This document shows positions 7,167-17,373 of a stretch of DNA of 63,228 bases, in pieces (the stretch's first letter is position 1; every line of letters starts with the position of its first letter). The notes beneath the pieces are model-generated. The model searched no databases, was not told the origin of the DNA, and saw nothing but the letters and a program-made list of their open reading frames with translations. The translations under genes and the position numbers were made by a program. Source of the stretch: an uncultured Eubacteriaceae bacterium (lineage in GTDB: Bacteria; Bacillota; Clostridia; Lachnospirales; CAG-274); contig CAMMIW010000012.1 in assembly GCA_946497035.1 (NCBI GenBank), positions 1 to 63,228 of the forward strand, read 5' to 3'.

Positions 7167-7703
7167 CTAGATAAGTTCGATAATAACTTCTTCTGCACCA
7201 TCACCACGTCTAGCACCAAGTTTAACTATACGAGTATAACCACCTGGTCTACCAACATATTTTGGAGCAATTTCTTCAAACATTTTTTTAGGCATATCAA
7301 CAACTTTAGTGTTGCTTCTTTTCTTTCTACCATCAGCAGGTACTTCTGTTACAGGGTAAAGAACACTAAGCATTTTTCTTCTAGCATTTAATCTTGAAGG
7401 AAGGTCTTTTTTAATAGTTTTATCAACTTCGTCAAAAACAGTAACTTTTTTACCATTTACAACTTCTTTAATTCTTCTACCTTCAGAATCTTTTTTAGCT
7501 ACTTTAGCTTTAACAGTAACTTCTTCAAAGTTATCTTTTTCTTTAATAGCAAGAGTTATTAACTTTTCAGCTATTCTTCTAATTTCTTTAGCTTTGGCTT
7601 CAGTAGTTTTAATTTTACCGTGATATAAAAGGTTAGTTACTTGATTACGAAGTAACGCCTTACGTTGGCTTGATGTACGCCCAAGTTTTCTGTATCCAGC
7701 CAT
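7167..7703 (-). CDS. rplQ: 50S ribosomal protein L17
   Basis: A 178-residue L17, last gene of the alpha operon. The conserved start [20 protein letters not shown] and the end [24 protein letters not shown] are normal. Residues about 56-100 carry a charged insertion (KEKDNFEEV to DKTIKKD) absent from the ~120-residue Bacillus and E. coli proteins; similar insertions are known in some Clostridia. L17 binds 23S rRNA on the outer face of the large subunit near the exit tunnel. It lies 22 bases after rpoA and just before the operon terminator. Confidence 0.95.
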   Translation of the reverse strand: MAGYRKLGRTSSQRKALLRNQVTNLLYHGKIKTTEAKAKEIRRIAEKLITLAIKEKDNFEEVTVKAKVAKKDSEGRRIKEVVNGKKVTVFDEVDKTIKKDLPSRLNARRKMLSVLYPVTEVPADGRKKRSNTKVVDMPKKMFEEIAPKYVGRPGGYTRIVKLGARRGDGAEEVIIELI

Positions 7704-7725
7704 TACTAATCCTCCTTAAAATATA

Positions 7726-8685
7726 TTATTCATCACTAGGACTTAAAGCAAGTCCAAGCTCCGCCATTTTTCCAAGAACTTCTTCTAAAGACTTACGCCC
7801 TAGATTACGCACTTTCATCATATCATCTTCAGTTTTATTTGCAAGGTCTTCAACTGTGTTAATACCTGCACGTTTAAGACAGTTATAAGAACGAACAGAA
7901 AGGTCAAGCTCTTCTATGCTAAGCTCAAGAACCTTTTCTTTCTTGCCTTCTTCTTTTTCGACCATAATTTCTGTATTTTTAGCGTTATCTGATAAATCAA
8001 TAAATAAAGCTAAATGTTCATTAAGTACTTTAGCAGCTAAACTTACAGCATCATCTGGACTAATAGTACCATTAGTCCAAACCTCAAAAGTAAGCTTATC
8101 ATAGTCAGTTATTTGTCCTACACGAGTATCTTCTACAAGAAAATTAACTCTTTCAACAGGTGTATATAAAGAGTCAACAGGTATCATTCTTATAGGTTGA
8201 TCAGGCTTTTTATTTTTAGCAGCTTCTACATATCCTCTACCTTTAGTGATAGTAATTTCCATAAAAACTTTACTTTCACTTCCACCACTTAAAGTAGCAA
8301 TGTGTAAATCTGGATTTACAATTTCAATATCAGAATCTACCTTAATATCAGAAGCCTTAATCTCACCTTCACCAGAAAAATCTATATAAGCTGTTTTAGG
8401 CTCATCACTAGAGCTATTATTTTTAATAGCAAGGTTTTTAAGGTTTAAAATAATTTCTGTAACATCTTCTTTAACACCTGGGATAACGCTAAATTCGTGT
8501 GGAACACCATCAATTTTTATATTGCTAACAGCAGCTCCTGGTAAAGTAGATAAAAGAATTCTTCTTAAAGAGTTACCAAGAGTAGTACCATATCCTCTTT
8601 CTAAAGGTTGAACAATAAATTTGCCATATCTTTTATCTTCCGACATTTCAGCAATTTCAATGCGAGGTTTTTCAAATCCTAACAC
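7726..8685 (-). CDS. rpoA: DNA-directed RNA polymerase subunit alpha
   Basis: A 319-residue alpha subunit that dimerises to nucleate RNA polymerase assembly. The N-terminal domain carries [20 protein letters not shown]; the C-terminal domain (from about 245) carries the helix-hairpin-helix LGRKSLEEV region that contacts UP elements and activators. The start is GTG with GGGAGG at 9 bases. The order S4-alpha-L17 is the usual alpha operon. A strong hairpin lies between rpsD and this gene and could adjust its expression relative to the ribosomal proteins upstream. Confidence 0.97.
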   Translation of the reverse strand: MLGFEKPRIEIAEMSEDKRYGKFIVQPLERGYGTTLGNSLRRILLSTLPGAAVSNIKIDGVPHEFSVIPGVKEDVTEIILNLKNLAIKNNSSSDEPKTAYIDFSGEGEIKASDIKVDSDIEIVNPDLHIATLSGGSESKVFMEITITKGRGYVEAAKNKKPDQPIRMIPVDSLYTPVERVNFLVEDTRVGQITDYDKLTFEVWTNGTISPDDAVSLAAKVLNEHLALFIDLSDNAKNTEIMVEKEEGKKEKVLELSIEELDLSVRSYNCLKRAGINTVEDLANKTEDDMMKVRNLGRKSLEEVLGKMAELGLALSPSDE

Positions 8686-8721
8686 TAATTTTAACCTCCC
8701 TTATAAATATCTTAAACTAAT

Positions 8722-8757
8722 GTATTTTTTAGGAGATAAAAAGCTCCTAAAAAATAC
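8722..8757 (-). terminator. 14-bp hairpin between rpsD and rpoA
   Basis: GTATTTTTTAGGAG / CTCCTAAAAAATAC with an 8-base loop. There is no clean T-run after it on the minus strand, so partial termination, RNA processing or end protection are all possible. Confidence 0.5.
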
Positions 8758-8764
8758 AAAATTA

Positions 8765-9355
8765 TTATTTAGAATATAACTCAACGATAAGTGTTTCGTT
8801 AACAGGTAAGTCAAGTTGTTCTCTAGAAGGCATAGTAACAACGCTACCTTTAAGATTTTCTGTATCTGCAGTTAACCAAGCAGGAACAACTCTTGAACCT
8901 GTAACCTCAAGTACATCTTTAAATCTTTGTAAATCTTTTTTGTTTTCTTTAACTTCGATAACATCACCAACTTTAACTTGATAAGAAGGGATATTAACTT
9001 TTTGACCGTTTACACGGATTAAATTATGACGAACAATTTGTCTAGCTTCTTTTCTAGTACGGCCAAGACCTAATCTATAAACAACGTTATCAAGTCTAAG
9101 CTCAAGAAGCATAAGAAGGTTTTCACCAGTAATGCCGTGCATATTGTCCGCAATTTTATAGTAGTTTCTAAATTGTTTTTCTAAAACACCGTATATAAAT
9201 TTAACTTTTTGTTTTTCTTTTAATTGAACACCATATTCGCTTAATTTTCTCATTGTTCTTTTACGTTTACTAGGTTTTTTAGTAACACCAAGAACAATAG
9301 GGTCGATACCAAGGTATCTGCATCTTTTAAGAACAGGACCCATATCTCTAGCCAT
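8765..9355 (-). CDS. rpsD: 30S ribosomal protein S4
   Basis: A 196-residue S4, a primary 16S rRNA binder that starts 30S assembly. The start MARDMGPVLKRCRYLGIDP is typical of a Clostridia-type S4 lacking the full zinc-knuckle set of cysteines. The S4 RNA-binding domain (RLDNVVYRLGLGRTRKEARQIVRHNLIRVNG) occupies about 87-117. Length is a little under the usual 200-208. In Bacillus S4 regulates its own gene; here it sits inside the alpha operon. An AGGAGGTGC site precedes the ATG. Confidence 0.97.
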   Translation of the reverse strand: MARDMGPVLKRCRYLGIDPIVLGVTKKPSKRKRTMRKLSEYGVQLKEKQKVKFIYGVLEKQFRNYYKIADNMHGITGENLLMLLELRLDNVVYRLGLGRTRKEARQIVRHNLIRVNGQKVNIPSYQVKVGDVIEVKENKKDLQRFKDVLEVTGSRVVPAWLTADTENLKGSVVTMPSREQLDLPVNETLIVELYSK

Positions 9356-9387
9356 CTCTAAATAGCACCTCCTAATTTATATAATGA

Positions 9388-9789
9388 TTAAACTCTTCTT
9401 CTTTTTGGTGGTCTACAACCGTTATGTGGTACAGGTGTAACATCTTTAATCATAGTTACATCAAGACCAGCTGCTTGTAAAGCACGAATAGCAGCTTCTC
9501 TACCACTACCAGGACCTTTTACAAAAACTTCAACTGTTTTTAAGCCATAATCTTTAGCAGCAAGAGCAGCTTTATCAGCAGCCATTTGTGCAGCATAAGG
9601 AGTAGATTTTCTAGAGCCTCTAAACCCTAATTCACCAGCACTTGCCCAAGAAAGAGCATTACCAGAAGCATCTGTAATAGTTACAATAGTATTATTAAAA
9701 GTTGATTGAATATGAGCTTGACCACGCTCAACAACTTTTCTGTCGCGACGTCTACGGCCTGTAGATTTTTTTACTGTCTTTTTAGCCAT
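9388..9789 (-). CDS. rpsK: 30S ribosomal protein S11
   Basis: A 133-residue S11 of the small-subunit platform, near the mRNA exit. Diagnostic segments are [30 protein letters not shown] and the C-terminal [16 protein letters not shown]. The first 20 residues are a basic extension typical of Gram-positive S11. It lies between S13 and S4 in the standard order with short spacers. Confidence 0.97.
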   Translation of the reverse strand: MAKKTVKKSTGRRRRDRKVVERGQAHIQSTFNNTIVTITDASGNALSWASAGELGFRGSRKSTPYAAQMAADKAALAAKDYGLKTVEVFVKGPGSGREAAIRALQAAGLDVTMIKDVTPVPHNGCRPPKRRRV

Positions 9790-9814
9790 TTAACTCTAAA
9801 CCTCCTTCAAAAGA

Positions 9815-10183
9815 TTATTTTTTCTTATTAGCAACAGTTCTTCTAGGACCTTTTCTAGTTCTAGCATTAGTTTTAGTTTTTTGTCCTCTAACAGGAAGAC
9901 CTTTTCTATGACGAATACCTCTGTAGCATCCGATTTCAACAAGGCGTTTAATATTAAGAGCTATTTCTCTTCTTAAATCACCTTCAACAGTTTGAGTAGC
10001 GTCAATTACTTCACGAATTTTAGCTACTTCGTCGTCAGATAAATCTCTTACTCTAGTGTTTGGATCTATACCAGCCTCAGCTAATATTCTGTTAGAACTA
10101 GCTCTACCGATACCATATACATAAGTAAGGCCGATTTCTATACGTTTTTCTCTTGGTAAGTCAACACCCGCAATACGAGCCAT
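9815..10183 (-). CDS. rpsM: 30S ribosomal protein S13
   Basis: A 122-residue S13 of the small-subunit head, contacting the P-site tRNA and L5. I place the start at the ATG at 10183 ([14 protein letters not shown]), preceded by AGGAGGTG at 9 bases, and not at an upstream codon that would add MQEL. The family blocks [12 protein letters not shown] and [25 protein letters not shown] (here split by my citation) are present. A 170-base gap to rpmJ upstream is longer than other spacers in the cluster. Confidence 0.97.
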   Translation of the reverse strand: MARIAGVDLPREKRIEIGLTYVYGIGRASSNRILAEAGIDPNTRVRDLSDDEVAKIREVIDATQTVEGDLRREIALNIKRLVEIGCYRGIRHRKGLPVRGQKTKTNARTRKGPRRTVANKKK

Positions 10184-10352
10184 TAATTCTTGCACCTCCT
10201 GAAAATTAGGTTAAATAACCTTTGCAATATTTTTAATTTATTTTTTTCTATCAACATTTATATAATATACCTTAGATTTATACAGCCGCATCTAAAGTAT
10301 CAGTACCCAGTTTGACTGGTTTTTAAAGGTTCTCGTACCCTTAAATACCATA

Positions 10353-10466
10353 TTAACCTTGTTTTTGTTTGTGTTTAGGGTTTTCACAAATAACTCTGAT
10401 AGCCCCTTTTCTTCTAATAATTCTGCATTTTTCACACATAGGTTTAACAGATGGTCTAACTTTCAT
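10353..10466 (-). CDS. rpmJ: 50S ribosomal protein L36
   Basis: A 37-residue protein too short for most ORF lists. The minus strand from ATG at 10466 reads [20 protein letters not shown] and continues to NPKHKQKQG. The zinc-ribbon ligands C11, C14, C27 and H32 are all present, so this is the zinc-containing L36. It lies between infA and rpsM as in most Firmicutes, with AGGAG 8 bases before the start. Confidence 0.96.
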   Translation of the reverse strand: MKVRPSVKPMCEKCRIIRRKGAIRVICENPKHKQKQG

Positions 10467-10484
10467 TTTTTAAAACTCCTTTCA

Positions 10485-10703
10485 TCATTTATCTCTCCAA
10501 GTAATTCTACCTTTAGTCAAATCATAAGGAGACATTTCTATCATAACTTTATCTCCAGGTATAATTCTAATAAAGTTCATACGTAGTTTACCTGATATAT
10601 GAGCTAGGATTTGATGTCCGTTTTCAAGCTCCACTTTAAAAGTAGCGTTAGGAAGCTTTTCAAGGACAGTACCTTCCACTTCGATAACATCGTTTTTAGA
10701 CAA
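10485..10703 (-). CDS. infA: Translation initiation factor IF-1
   Basis: A 72-residue OB-fold protein that occupies the ribosomal A site during initiation. The sequence [21 protein letters not shown] and the ending [13 protein letters not shown] are the family hallmarks. The start codon is TTG (10703), with TAAGGAGG 10 bases upstream; there is no in-frame ATG that would keep the conserved N-terminus. It lies between the KOW-domain gene and rpmJ. Confidence 0.96.
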   Translation of the reverse strand: MSKNDVIEVEGTVLEKLPNATFKVELENGHQILAHISGKLRMNFIRIIPGDKVMIEMSPYDLTKGRITWRDK

Positions 10704-10732
10704 GGTATAAAACCTCCTTAATACTATTACAA

Positions 10733-10990
10733 TTAAATTTTAAAAGGCTCTAATGCTTTTCTAATATCTGCATCTAGCAAATAAAGATTTTCATCAAGCT
10801 TCTCTTTTATATTATAATCTATTTTGTTAACAATTTGAACATGTTTTTTCTTTTTTTTCTTAGGTTTTTCTAATTTTCTTAGTTCACCATCAACCAAGTA
10901 TAAAAATTCGTCATCAAGACCAAAAATTATAAAAGGTCGTCTTTTATCACGTCCACATTTAGAATAAACAACTTGACCTTTGGTATACAA
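10733..10990 (-). CDS. KOW-domain RNA-binding protein (L14e/L27e-like)
   Basis: An 85-residue basic protein. The N-terminus [21 protein letters not shown] resembles the KOW/SH3-like fold of L14e-type ribosomal proteins, and a lysine run (43-49) follows. Genes of this kind occur between map and infA in many Clostridia, and the context suggests a ribosome-associated role that is not experimentally assigned. The start is TTG, with GAGGTGA 6 bases upstream. It is translated between map and infA in the same operon. Confidence 0.8.
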   Translation of the reverse strand: MYTKGQVVYSKCGRDKRRPFIIFGLDDEFLYLVDGELRKLEKPKKKKKKHVQIVNKIDYNIKEKLDENLYLLDADIRKALEPFKI

Positions 10991-11015
10991 CCTAATTCAC
11001 CTCAATATAAAAATC

Positions 11016-11765
11016 TTAAAGTGTGAGTATTTCTGGTTCATTTTCTGTAATAAGAATAGTATTTTCATAATGAGCAGATAAAGAACCATCTTTTGTAACA
11101 ACTGTCCAGCCATCTTGAAGCACCTTTATATCTTTTGCTCCAACATTTACCATAGGCTCAATAGCTAAAGCCATACCTCTTATAAGCTTAGGCCCCTTTT
11201 TGTTTAAAGGCCTAAAATTAGGTATCTGGGGATCTTCATGTAAATTTTTACCAATACCGTGACCCACATAATCTCTAACTACCGAAAAACCATTATCTTC
11301 AATATACTTTTGTATTGCAGCAGATATGTCATATAAATAATATCCAACTTTTGCAAATTTTATGCCTTCAAAAAAAGACTGTTTAGTAACATCTATAAGT
11401 TTTTTAGCTTGTTCTGATATATTACCAACGGCAAAAGTTCTAGCTGCATCTGCGTGAAACCCATTTTTGTAAGTTCCCACATCTATACTAATAATATCGC
11501 CTTCTTTAAGAATAATATCTGAAGGTATACCATGTATTAATTGATTATTAACTGATGCACAAATAGTAGCAGGAAAGCCGCCATATCCTTTAAAAGAAGG
11601 AGTTGCATCTTTAGATTTTATAAAATCAAAAGCTATTTTGTCAAGCTCTCTTGTAGAAATACCAGGTTTAATGCTACTTTCCATAAGCTCTAAAACCATA
11701 GCATTAATTTTTCCAGCTTCTCTCATAATTTCTATATGCTTATCATTTTTTATTGTAATAGCCAT
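11016..11765 (-). CDS. map: Methionine aminopeptidase, type I
   Basis: A 249-residue metalloenzyme that removes the initiator methionine from nascent proteins. The pita-bread fold metal ligands are visible in the segments SIDVGTYKNGFHADAAR (two Asp), the GHGIGKNLHEDP histidine region, and the Glu residues of AIEPMVN and HYENTILIT. Length is normal for type Ia. Its ATG overlaps the adk stop codon by one base, which suggests translational coupling. Standard position after adk in the spc operon. Confidence 0.97.
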   Translation of the reverse strand: MAITIKNDKHIEIMREAGKINAMVLELMESSIKPGISTRELDKIAFDFIKSKDATPSFKGYGGFPATICASVNNQLIHGIPSDIILKEGDIISIDVGTYKNGFHADAARTFAVGNISEQAKKLIDVTKQSFFEGIKFAKVGYYLYDISAAIQKYIEDNGFSVVRDYVGHGIGKNLHEDPQIPNFRPLNKKGPKLIRGMALAIEPMVNVGAKDIKVLQDGWTVVTKDGSLSAHYENTILITENEPEILTL

Positions 11766-12403
11766 TATTTAGCCCCTTCTAAAGCATCTATTAATTGTTT
11801 GCTTATATCATCAATGTTACCAACACCGCTTATCTCTAAAAGGAGTCCTTTATCTTTATAATAATCAATTATAGGTGATGTAGATGTATGGTAAACAGAA
11901 AGTCTGTTTTTAACAGTTTCTTCGTTATCATCTTTACGTTGAACAAGCTGTGAGCCACATTCACCACAAACGCCATCTTCTTTAGGTGGATTATATTTTA
12001 TATGATACATTTGCCCACATTTAGGACAACCGCGTCTACCAACCATACGCTCAATAATAAGGTTATCTTCAACACTTATTAAAACAACTTTGTCAATAGC
12101 TCCAACAATAGAAGGAAGTCCTTCTGCTTGTTCCACGTTACGAGGGTATCCATCTAAAATAAATCCGTTTTTACAATCATCTTTCTTGATTCTGTTAGAA
12201 AGAAGCGTTGCTACAATCTCATCAGAAACAAGCTCACCAGCGTTCATTATATCAATAATTTTTAAACCAAGCTCTGTTTTTTGGTTAATTTCATCTCTTA
12301 ATAAATCGCCAGTAGAAATGTGTGCTATATCAAAATGCTTTGATAAAACTTTAGCCTGAGTACCTTTACCAGCACCAGGGCTTCCTATAAGTACAAGTTT
12401 CAT
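11765..12403 (-). CDS. adk: Adenylate kinase, zinc-containing long form
   Basis: A 212-residue enzyme interconverting ATP, ADP and AMP. The P-loop GSPGAGKGT is at 7-15 and the AMP-site DGYPRN at 84-89. The LID domain has C126, C129, C146 and C149 in CPKC...CGEC, the structural zinc site of Gram-positive long-form enzymes. Located after secY as in most Firmicutes, 82 bases downstream, and coupled to map. Confidence 0.97.
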   Translation of the reverse strand: MKLVLIGSPGAGKGTQAKVLSKHFDIAHISTGDLLRDEINQKTELGLKIIDIMNAGELVSDEIVATLLSNRIKKDDCKNGFILDGYPRNVEQAEGLPSIVGAIDKVVLISVEDNLIIERMVGRRGCPKCGQMYHIKYNPPKEDGVCGECGSQLVQRKDDNEETVKNRLSVYHTSTSPIIDYYKDKGLLLEISGVGNIDDISKQLIDALEGAK

Positions 12404-12485
12404 ATATACCCTTCTTTCAAAATAACGTTTGTCATTTGGTTAATATAGAGAAAGTGCAACGCACTCCCTCGAAATCACCAAATTA

Positions 12486-13730
12486 TTAACCTAAAAATCC
12501 TTTATAATTTCTCATTAAAAGTTGAGAATCAAGTTGTTTAACAATCTCTAATGCAACACCAGTTACAATAAGGAGCGTTGTTCCACCAAAACCAACATTT
12601 ACTTTAAATATCCATTCAAATAAAACTGGCACGATAGCTATAAAAGCATAAAAACAAGCACCTATTAGAGATATTTTATTTACAACATTTTGTATAAAAT
12701 CAGAAGTAGGTTTTCCTGGTCTAATTCCAGGTATAAAGCCACCATTTTTCTTCATATTTTCTGCAACCTCAATAGGATTGAAAGAAAATGATGTATAGAA
12801 AGACGTAAAGCAAAAAATTAATATAATGTATAATATAGCACCTACAGGGTTAGTTATATTTAAAATACGTACAACTTCTTGTAACCAGCTAGGAGGCGTT
12901 TGCCAAAGCTGAGCAATAGTTTGAGGAAACTGCAATATAGATATTGCAAATATGATAGACATAACACCTGCTATATTAACCTTAATAGGTATAAAGGTAG
13001 ATTGTCCACCATACATTTTTCTTCCAACCATCTTTTTAGAATATTGTACAGGTATTCTTCTCTCACCATCTTGAACAAGAATAACAAAAGCAATAAGCAA
13101 AATAAATAAAACAACAATTATACCTGTTTTAATATAGGCGCTAGCGCCACCACCTACAGTATCTACATATAAAGTAGTTATAGTTTTAGGCAAGCTTGCT
13201 AAAATATTAGCAAAGATAATAAAAGATGTACCATTGCCAATACCTTTTTCTGTCAATCTTTCACCAAGCCACATAACAAACATAGTACCAGCAACCATAG
13301 ATAAAGCTGCCATAAAATATACAAAAGCATTTTGATAAACAAAAGCGCTTCTTAAAGTTAATATTTGCCCAAAAGCTTGCATAAAAGCCAATACAACAGC
13401 TAATACACGAGTGTATTTATTAATTATTTTTCTACCTTGCTCGCCTTCTTTATTAAGCTGTTCAAGCTTAGGTATAGCAACTGTTAAAAGCTGCATAATA
13501 ATTGATGAAGTAATGTATGGTCCTATACCTAAAGCAAAAATTGTTCCAAAAGCACCACCAGTAATAATACCATATAATGTACTATTAAGATTAGAGCTTA
13601 AGTCTGCAATGTTAATACCTGGAACTGTAATTTTAGTACCTATTCTTATAACTAATATCATAAGAATCATAAAAATAATTCTTTTACGAAGATCTGGTAC
13701 CTTCCAAGCATTCCTAAAGGTTGAAAACAT
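12486..13730 (-). CDS. secY: Protein translocase subunit SecY
   Basis: A 414-residue integral membrane protein with ten predicted membrane segments, forming the channel of the Sec translocon. Family blocks are PGIN near the N-terminus, GIGPYITSSIIMQLL, TEKGIGNGTSFIIF and NGGFIPGIRPGKPT. Slightly shorter than the Bacillus protein (431). The ATG overlaps the rplO stop by one base (TAATG), so translation is probably coupled. Confidence 0.97.
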   Translation of the reverse strand: MFSTFRNAWKVPDLRKRIIFMILMILVIRIGTKITVPGINIADLSSNLNSTLYGIITGGAFGTIFALGIGPYITSSIIMQLLTVAIPKLEQLNKEGEQGRKIINKYTRVLAVVLAFMQAFGQILTLRSAFVYQNAFVYFMAALSMVAGTMFVMWLGERLTEKGIGNGTSFIIFANILASLPKTITTLYVDTVGGGASAYIKTGIIVVLFILLIAFVILVQDGERRIPVQYSKKMVGRKMYGGQSTFIPIKVNIAGVMSIIFAISILQFPQTIAQLWQTPPSWLQEVVRILNITNPVGAILYIILIFCFTSFYTSFSFNPIEVAENMKKNGGFIPGIRPGKPTSDFIQNVVNKISLIGACFYAFIAIVPVLFEWIFKVNVGFGGTTLLIVTGVALEIVKQLDSQLLMRNYKGFLG

Positions 13731-14173
13731 TAGATCACCTCAGCTTTTCCGCCTGCTGCTTCAATTTTTTCAATAGCTGTTTTGCTAAATAAATTTACTT
13801 TTACAGTAATGTTTTTAACAGTTAATTCACCATTACCAAGAATTTTAACACCATCTCTAGGGTTACTTACTAAACCTTTTGATTTAAGCGCATCAATATC
13901 AATAGTAGCCCCATCTTCAAAAACGTTTAAAAGGTTTACGTTAATAGCAACGATTTCTTTGTGGTTTCTGCAATGAAAACCTCTTTTAGGTATTCTTCTG
14001 TAAAGAGGCATTTGACCACCTTCAAAACCTGGTCTTACGCCACCGCCAGAACGAGCGTTTTGCCCTTTATGGCCTCTACCTGCAGTTTTACCATTACCAG
14101 AACCGTGTCCTCTACCTTTACGAAATACTTTACCTTTTGAACCTTCAGCTGGTCTTAATTCACTTAAATTCAT
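13730..14173 (-). CDS. rplO: 50S ribosomal protein L15
   Basis: A 147-residue late-assembling large-subunit protein. The N-terminus [20 protein letters not shown] and the glycine/arginine-rich [19 protein letters not shown] tail that penetrates the rRNA are diagnostic. Usual position between L30 and SecY. AAGGAGGTG precedes the start. Confidence 0.97.
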   Translation of the reverse strand: MNLSELRPAEGSKGKVFRKGRGHGSGNGKTAGRGHKGQNARSGGGVRPGFEGGQMPLYRRIPKRGFHCRNHKEIVAINVNLLNVFEDGATIDIDALKSKGLVSNPRDGVKILGNGELTVKNITVKVNLFSKTAIEKIEAAGGKAEVI

Positions 14174-14193
14174 TTAAGGGACACCTCCTTCTA

Positions 14194-14370
14194 CTAGATT
14201 TCTTCAACTTTAACTAAATGTTTAACTTGTTGAATCATACCTCTAATAGCAACGTTATCTTCTTTTACAACAGAGCTATTAGTTTTTTTAAGTCCTAAAG
14301 CTTCAACAGTTTTTTTATGTTTAGGGATAGCACCAATTGTAGATTTAACTAAAGTAATTTTTAAACTCAT
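14194..14370 (-). CDS. rpmD: 50S ribosomal protein L30
   Basis: A 58-residue protein too short for most ORF lists. From ATG at 14370 it reads [20 protein letters not shown] and ends [14 protein letters not shown]. The [16 protein letters not shown] block is the L30 signature. It lies between S5 and L15, with AAGGAGGGC upstream of the start. Ordinary length and position. Confidence 0.96.
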   Translation of the reverse strand: MSLKITLVKSTIGAIPKHKKTVEALGLKKTNSSVVKEDNVAIRGMIQQVKHLVKVEEI

Positions 14371-14384
14371 TTATTATGCCCTCC

Positions 14385-14891
14385 TTAACCTAAAATTTCT
14401 TCAACTGTTTTACCACGAAGTCTAGCAACACGCTCAGGAGTAGTAACTTTGCTTAACCCTTCAATAGTTGCATTAACAACGTTTTTCTTATTATTAGAGC
14501 CTAAAGATTTAGTTCTAATATTTCTAATACCTGCAAGCTCTAAAACGGCACGAGCAGGACCACCAGCGATAACCCCAGTACCTTCTGGAGCTGGTTTTAA
14601 TAATACAGTTGCACTTCCAAATTTACCAATCATTTCGTGGTAAATACTATCATCTTTATTACGTTCAACATAAATAAGGTTTTTCATAGCATCTTCTTTG
14701 CCTTTTCTGATAGCATCAGGTATTTCCATAGCTTTACCAAGACCAACGCCAACGTGTCCGTTTTCATCACCAACAACTACTAATGCTGCAAAACGGAAAG
14801 TACGACCACCTTTAACAACCTTAGTAACACGTTTAATAGTAACAACCTTATCTTTTAAATCAAGCGTACTCGCATTAATTTTGTTTCTCAA
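14385..14891 (-). CDS. rpsE: 30S ribosomal protein S5
   Basis: A 168-residue S5, involved in decoding accuracy and mRNA unwinding at the entry channel. The double-stranded-RNA-binding segment ([21 protein letters not shown]) and the [19 protein letters not shown] block are present, as is the C-terminal [19 protein letters not shown]. Standard order L18-S5-L30. Confidence 0.97.
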   Translation of the reverse strand: MRNKINASTLDLKDKVVTIKRVTKVVKGGRTFRFAALVVVGDENGHVGVGLGKAMEIPDAIRKGKEDAMKNLIYVERNKDDSIYHEMIGKFGSATVLLKPAPEGTGVIAGGPARAVLELAGIRNIRTKSLGSNNKKNVVNATIEGLSKVTTPERVARLRGKTVEEILG

Positions 14892-14906
14892 GATTTTCCC
14901 TCCTTA

Positions 14907-15275
14907 CTAAAATTGTAAGCCAGCTTCTCTAGCTGCTTCAGCTAAAGCCATAACTTTGCCTTGATATATATAACCGCCACGGTCAAATACTACTGTATTA
15001 ATACCTTTAGCGATAGCTTTTTTAGCAACTTCAGCACCAACTACTTTAGCTGCTTCAACATCAGATGTTTTAGAAAGCTTACCTTTAATGTCCGCCTCCA
15101 TAGTAGATGCAGAAACTATTGTATTGCCTACTGTATCATCTATGATTTGAGCATAGATGTGTTTATTACTTCTAAATACTGCCAATCTAGGTTTTTGTGC
15201 TGTACCACTAACTTTGTTACGAATTCTTAAGTGGCGTTTTTCTCTAGCTACAGAACGTGATGGCTTTCTTATCAT
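14907..15275 (-). CDS. rplR: 50S ribosomal protein L18
   Basis: A 122-residue 5S rRNA-binding protein of the central protuberance. The basic N-terminus ([19 protein letters not shown]) and the ending [25 protein letters not shown] are family signatures. Between L6 and S5, with a short spacer. Confidence 0.97.
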   Translation of the reverse strand: MIRKPSRSVAREKRHLRIRNKVSGTAQKPRLAVFRSNKHIYAQIIDDTVGNTIVSASTMEADIKGKLSKTSDVEAAKVVGAEVAKKAIAKGINTVVFDRGGYIYQGKVMALAEAAREAGLQF

Positions 15276-15293
15276 AGTGTCCTCACCCCTTTA

Positions 15294-15836
15294 TTATTTC
15301 TTACCTGTTTTACCAACTTTACGTCTAATGTGTTCAGTAGTATATTTAATACCTTTACCTTTATAAGGCTCTGGTGGACGTTTAGATCTGATTTCAGCAG
15401 CAAACTGTCCAACTTTTTCTTTATCAATACCAGAAACGATAATTTTATTGTTACCTTCAACAGTAGTAGTAACACCTTCTGGATCTACCATTTCAACAGG
15501 GTGAGAATAACCTAAAGTAAGGTTTAATTTGTTGCCAGATTTAGCAGCTCTATAACCAACCCCGTTTATTTCAAGTTCTTTAGTATAGCCTTCTGTAACA
15601 CCTACAACCATATTGAAGATAAGCGTTCTAGTAAGACCATGTAAAGATTTATATCTTTTTAAATCACTAGGTCTAGTAACAACTATTTCATTGTTTTCAA
15701 CTGTGATAGTTAAATCGTCAACTAATTTACGAGTTAAAGTACCTTTAGCACCTTTAACAGTGATAACATTGCCTTCCTCAAGCTTAACTTCAACGCCAGC
15801 TGGGATAGCAATAGGTAATCTACCTATACGTGACAT
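15294..15836 (-). CDS. rplF: 50S ribosomal protein L6
   Basis: A 180-residue two-domain protein near the sarcin-ricin loop and factor-binding site. Start [17 protein letters not shown]; signature [27 protein letters not shown] at the C-terminus (the [12 protein letters not shown] block). Standard order S8-L6-L18. AGGAGGTGC lies 6 bases before the ATG. Confidence 0.97.
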   Translation of the reverse strand: MSRIGRLPIAIPAGVEVKLEEGNVITVKGAKGTLTRKLVDDLTITVENNEIVVTRPSDLKRYKSLHGLTRTLIFNMVVGVTEGYTKELEINGVGYRAAKSGNKLNLTLGYSHPVEMVDPEGVTTTVEGNNKIIVSGIDKEKVGQFAAEIRSKRPPEPYKGKGIKYTTEHIRRKVGKTGKK

Positions 15837-15860
15837 TTATTGCACCTCCTGTTTTTTTAA

Positions 15861-16262
15861 TTACCAAACAAAAGCGATAATTTCTCCGCCAACACCAAGT
15901 TTTCTAGCTTCTTTATCTGTAACAATACCTTTGTTAGTAGAGATAATAGCAGTACCAAGACCACCTAAAACTCTAGGAAGCTCTTCTCTGTTAGCATAAA
16001 CTCTAAGACCAGGCTTAGAAATTCTTTTTATACCAGAAATAACCTTTTCGTTTTTATCTTTTCCATATTTTAACGTGATACGCATAGTCTTTTTCACGCC
16101 ATCTTCGATTAATTCAAAACCTTGTACATAACCTTCGTTAACTAAAATGTTAGCGATAGCTTCTTTCATTTTAGAAGAAGGCACATCAACTGTATTATGT
16201 TTTGCAGTATTAGCATTTCTAATTCTTGTAAGCATATCTGCAATAGGATCGCTCATTGACAT
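15861..16262 (-). CDS. rpsH: 30S ribosomal protein S8
   Basis: A 133-residue primary 16S rRNA binder. I choose the ATG at 16262 ([17 protein letters not shown]), which has GGAGGA 8 bases upstream; a longer frame would overlap rpsN and lacks a ribosome site. The C-terminal GGEIIAFVW is typical. In E. coli S8 represses the spc operon; no equivalent site is evident here. Confidence 0.96.
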   Translation of the reverse strand: MSMSDPIADMLTRIRNANTAKHNTVDVPSSKMKEAIANILVNEGYVQGFELIEDGVKKTMRITLKYGKDKNEKVISGIKRISKPGLRVYANREELPRVLGGLGTAIISTNKGIVTDKEARKLGVGGEIIAFVW

Positions 16263-16285
16263 TGTAAAAATCCTCCTTTCCAAAA

Positions 16286-16471
16286 TTACCAACTAGCTTT
16301 TTTTACTCCCGGGATTTGACCTTTGTAGGCTAATTCACGGAAACAAATACGACATATACCAAATTTTCTTAAATAACCATGTGGTCTACCGCAAATTCTA
16401 CAACGAGTATAAGCTTGTGTTGAATGTTTTGGTTTTCTTTGTTGCTTCACGACCATAGATTTTTTAGCCAT
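16286..16471 (-). CDS. rpsN: 30S ribosomal protein S14, type Z (zinc-binding)
   Basis: A 61-residue short-form S14 with four zinc cysteines C24, C27, C40 and C43 (CRIC...CRIC). This is the C+ type found in most Firmicutes. It shapes the small-subunit head. Usual place between L5 and S8. Most Clostridia encode only this form when zinc is sufficient. Confidence 0.97.
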   Translation of the reverse strand: MAKKSMVVKQQRKPKHSTQAYTRCRICGRPHGYLRKFGICRICFRELAYKGQIPGVKKASW

Positions 16472-16486
16472 ATCCTTGCTCCTCCC

Positions 16487-17026
16487 TTATTTTTTAAACG
16501 GCATACCGAATAATCTTAATAATTCTCTTGCTTCTTCATCAGTTTTAGCAGTAGTAACAAAAACGATATCCATACCTCTAATTTTGTCTATTTTATCATA
16601 TCTAATTTCAGGGAACATAAGTTGTTCTTTAACACCTAAAGTATAGTTACCTCTACCGTCAAATGAGTTAGCACTAACACCACGGAAGTCACGAACACGA
16701 GGTAAAGCTAAGTTTATTAATCTATTAGCAAAGCTGTACATTTTTTCGCCTCTAAGTGTAACTTTACAACCGATAGGCATACCTGCACGAAGTTTAAATG
16801 CAGCGATAGATTTTTTAGCTTTAGTAACAACTGGTTTTTGTCCAGCGATAATAACTAAATCTGCAGCAGCACTTTCAATAGCTTTAGCATTTTCTTTTGC
16901 CTCACCAAGACCCATATTGATAACTATTTTTTCAATTTTTGGAACTTCCATTTTATTTTTGTATGAAAACTTTTTCATCATAGCATCAACGATTTCATTT
17001 TCATAGTATTCTCTTAAAACGTTCAC
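16487..17026 (-). CDS. rplE: 50S ribosomal protein L5
   Basis: A 179-residue protein that binds 5S rRNA and contacts S13 across the subunit bridge. Blocks [35 protein letters not shown] and [21 protein letters not shown] are diagnostic. The start is GTG (17026). An AAAGGAGG site lies about 10 bases upstream, within the spacer after rplX. Confidence 0.97.
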   Translation of the reverse strand: MNVLREYYENEIVDAMMKKFSYKNKMEVPKIEKIVINMGLGEAKENAKAIESAAADLVIIAGQKPVVTKAKKSIAAFKLRAGMPIGCKVTLRGEKMYSFANRLINLALPRVRDFRGVSANSFDGRGNYTLGVKEQLMFPEIRYDKIDKIRGMDIVFVTTAKTDEEARELLRLFGMPFKK

Positions 17027-17046
17027 AGTAAAATGTACCTCCTTTC

Positions 17047-17361
17047 TTAATCAATAACTTCTCCAGTTTTTTTGATTATTCTCTTTTTAACTCTTTTACC
17101 ATTTACTTCTTCAATTTTGTAGCCAAGTCTGCTAGGTTTACCATCGTGTAAATACATTACGTTAGAAGCATCAATTGGAGCTTCTTTAGTAATAATACCG
17201 CCAGTATGGTTAATAGCATTAGGTTTTTGGTGCTTTTTAATTTGGTTAACACCTTCAACTACAACTTTGTTGTTTTTTCTATCTACAAGAAGAACTTTAC
17301 CTTCTTTATCTTTATCTTTACCAGCAATAACAACTACCTTGTCGCCTCTTTTAATCTTCAC
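17047..17361 (-). CDS. rplX: 50S ribosomal protein L24
   Basis: A 104-residue assembly-initiator protein binding the 5' domain of 23S rRNA. The KOW motif is at the N-terminus ([22 protein letters not shown]). Standard order L14-L24-L5. Confidence 0.97.
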   Translation of the reverse strand: MKIKRGDKVVVIAGKDKDKEGKVLLVDRKNNKVVVEGVNQIKKHQKPNAINHTGGIITKEAPIDASNVMYLHDGKPSRLGYKIEEVNGKRVKKRIIKKTGEVID

Positions 17362-17373
17362 AGTTACACCTCC

